Source: Xanthomonas hortorum pv. cynarae (GTDB lineage Bacteria > Pseudomonadota > Gammaproteobacteria > Xanthomonadales > Xanthomonadaceae). Taken from it: a stretch of DNA of 64,000 nucleotides. The translations under genes were made by a program, and so were the position numbers. The stretch's first letter is position 1. Every line of letters begins with the position of its first letter. A model generated the notes under the pieces. That model had not been told where the DNA came from and did no database searches. It was given only the letters and a program-made list of their open reading frames with translations. Below are positions 63,323-64,000 of the stretch, piece after piece. The DNA is taken from the NCBI RefSeq assembly GCF_002939985.1, contig NZ_MDFM01000027.1, positions 1-64,000 of the forward strand, in the 5' to 3' direction.

Positions 63323-64000
63323 ATGGGTCCGCTTCCTCCCGAATTACGTGCAGATATCGCGCGTGTTGGCCGGCTATCGTCGGTCCCCGATGTGCTGACC
63401 ATCCTGACTCGTCTGACCGGCATGGGGTTCGCCGCCGTCGCGCGCGTGACCGATACGCGCTGGGTGACCTGCCAGGTGCGCGACGACCTGTCCTTCGGTC
63501 TGACGCCTGGCGACGAGCTGCCCCTGGTCACCACCTTCTGCGACAGCGTGCGCACCCAGGGCAATGCGTTGTGGTTCGGCCATGCCTCCGAGCATCCGGT
63601 CTTCCGCGACCACCCCACGCCGCGGCTCTATGGCTTCGAAAGCTATGTCTCGGTGCCGATCAAGTTCGACGACGGCAGCGTGTTCGGCACCTTGTGCGCG
63701 CTGGACCCATTACCGCGCGTCATGGACGCACCGATGGTGGAAAAGGTCGAGCTGCTGGCGCAACTGTTGGCAGCGCAGATCCAGGCCGAGCAGCGTGCCG
63801 AAGAAAGCGCACAGGAATCGCTGCGGGCACGCAGCGAACTGGGGCGCATCGGCGCCTCGGCGCGCCTGCGCGAAGAGTTCATCGGCATTCTCGGCCACGA
63901 CCTGCGCAACCCGCTGCAGTCCATGCATGCGGTGGTGGACGTGCTGGCCATCGACCCGCTCAACCAACGCCAGGGCGGTGCGATCCGCTCGATGCAGCGC
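63323..64000 (+). CDS. GAF-domain sensor histidine kinase, N-terminal part (runs off window)
   Basis: The frame is open from the ATG at 63323 (GGGAGG nine bases upstream) to the last base, 226 codons. It starts MGPLPPELRADIARVGRLSS. Residues 20-150 form a GAF sensor domain (VTTFCDSVRTQGNALWFGHA, then SVPIKFDDGSVFGTLCALDP), followed by a coiled segment and the HisKA box REEFIGILGHDLRNPLQSMH with the phospho-acceptor His. The ATPase domain and any receiver lie beyond the window. Phytochrome-like or redox sensing cannot be told apart here. Confidence 0.9.
   Translation, partial: MGPLPPELRADIARVGRLSSVPDVLTILTRLTGMGFAAVARVTDTRWVTCQVRDDLSFGLTPGDELPLVTTFCDSVRTQGNALWFGHASEHPVFRDHPTPRLYGFESYVSVPIKFDDGSVFGTLCALDPLPRVMDAPMVEKVELLAQLLAAQIQAEQRAEESAQESLRARSELGRIGASARLREEFIGILGHDLRNPLQSMHAVVDVLAIDPLNQRQGGAIRSMQR

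Noticed and set aside
2..64000. Insertion sequences or prophage genes
   Set aside because: No transposase, integrase or phage structural gene was recognised on either strand; the accessory genes lack nearby mobile-element genes.
1..64000. tRNA or rRNA genes
   Set aside because: No stretch with cloverleaf features or rRNA conserved segments was noticed by eye; a dedicated tRNA scan was not possible.

Overview
The window looks like a chromosomal segment of Xanthomonas, probably the X. citri / X. axonopodis complex. Coding is dense and GC-rich. It carries a xylan/glucuronoxylan utilisation locus of the type known from plant-pathogenic xanthomonads, a VirD4-type (X-T4SS) antibacterial effector/immunity pair, a candidate HrpX-controlled type III effector and Xanthomonas-type intergenic repeats. 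The genus call is firm. The species call rests on remembered gene order and is less certain.

Region 1 (1-13.6 kb) is the first half of the xylan locus. It holds the 3' end of xylose isomerase, a convergent LacI-type regulator (XylR-like), then a tightly packed plus-strand operon: GH67 alpha-glucuronidase, SGNH acetylesterase, enolase-superfamily mannonate dehydratase, GH43, GH3 with a PA14 insert, and finally fructuronate reductase. Four of these genes touch or overlap by 1-4 bases.

Region 2 (13.6-20.1 kb) is a mixed block: VOC/glyoxalase protein, uracil-DNA-glycosylase-like protein, a SymE-like toxin behind a structured leader, DUF2256 protein, D-2-hydroxyacid dehydrogenase, a frameshifted lactate permease gene and an exported kelch protein.

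Region 3 (20.3-35.4 kb) is the second half of the xylan locus. A minus-strand operon runs from the hexuronate MFS transporter through a GH10 xylanase, glucuronate isomerase, a GH2 enzyme and a second, lipoprotein GH10 xylanase, with an SMP-30-like lipoprotein gene behind it. Divergent from it is a TonB-dependent receptor, a GPH symporter and a cytoplasmic GH43. The 464-bp divergent promoter region carries two 14-bp palindromic boxes (TGGTAGCGCTAACA type), one facing each operon. Together the genes describe outer-membrane uptake of (glucurono)xylo-oligosaccharides, periplasmic trimming, inner-membrane import and cytoplasmic conversion of xylose and glucuronate to central metabolites.

Region 4 (35.4-44.3 kb) is the accessory region: lipocalin, RraB-like protein, XAC0095-like small protein behind a second copy of the structured leader, an X-T4SS effector (zincin with a C-terminal XVIPCD-like domain) with its lipoprotein immunity candidate, an AT-rich AIPR-family anti-phage gene, two ordinary small genes, and a candidate type III effector with an MGLC N-terminus and a PIP-box/-10 promoter.

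Region 5 (44.3-64 kb) is mostly housekeeping: alcohol-dehydrogenase-like oxidoreductase, plsB with an upstream coupled lipoprotein gene, a LacI regulator/TonB receptor/tryptophan-halogenase-like cluster, pyrF coupled to an acid phosphatase lipoprotein, yceH, DUF4272 protein, GNAT acetyltransferase, rep helicase, tdk and a GAF-histidine kinase that runs off the right end.
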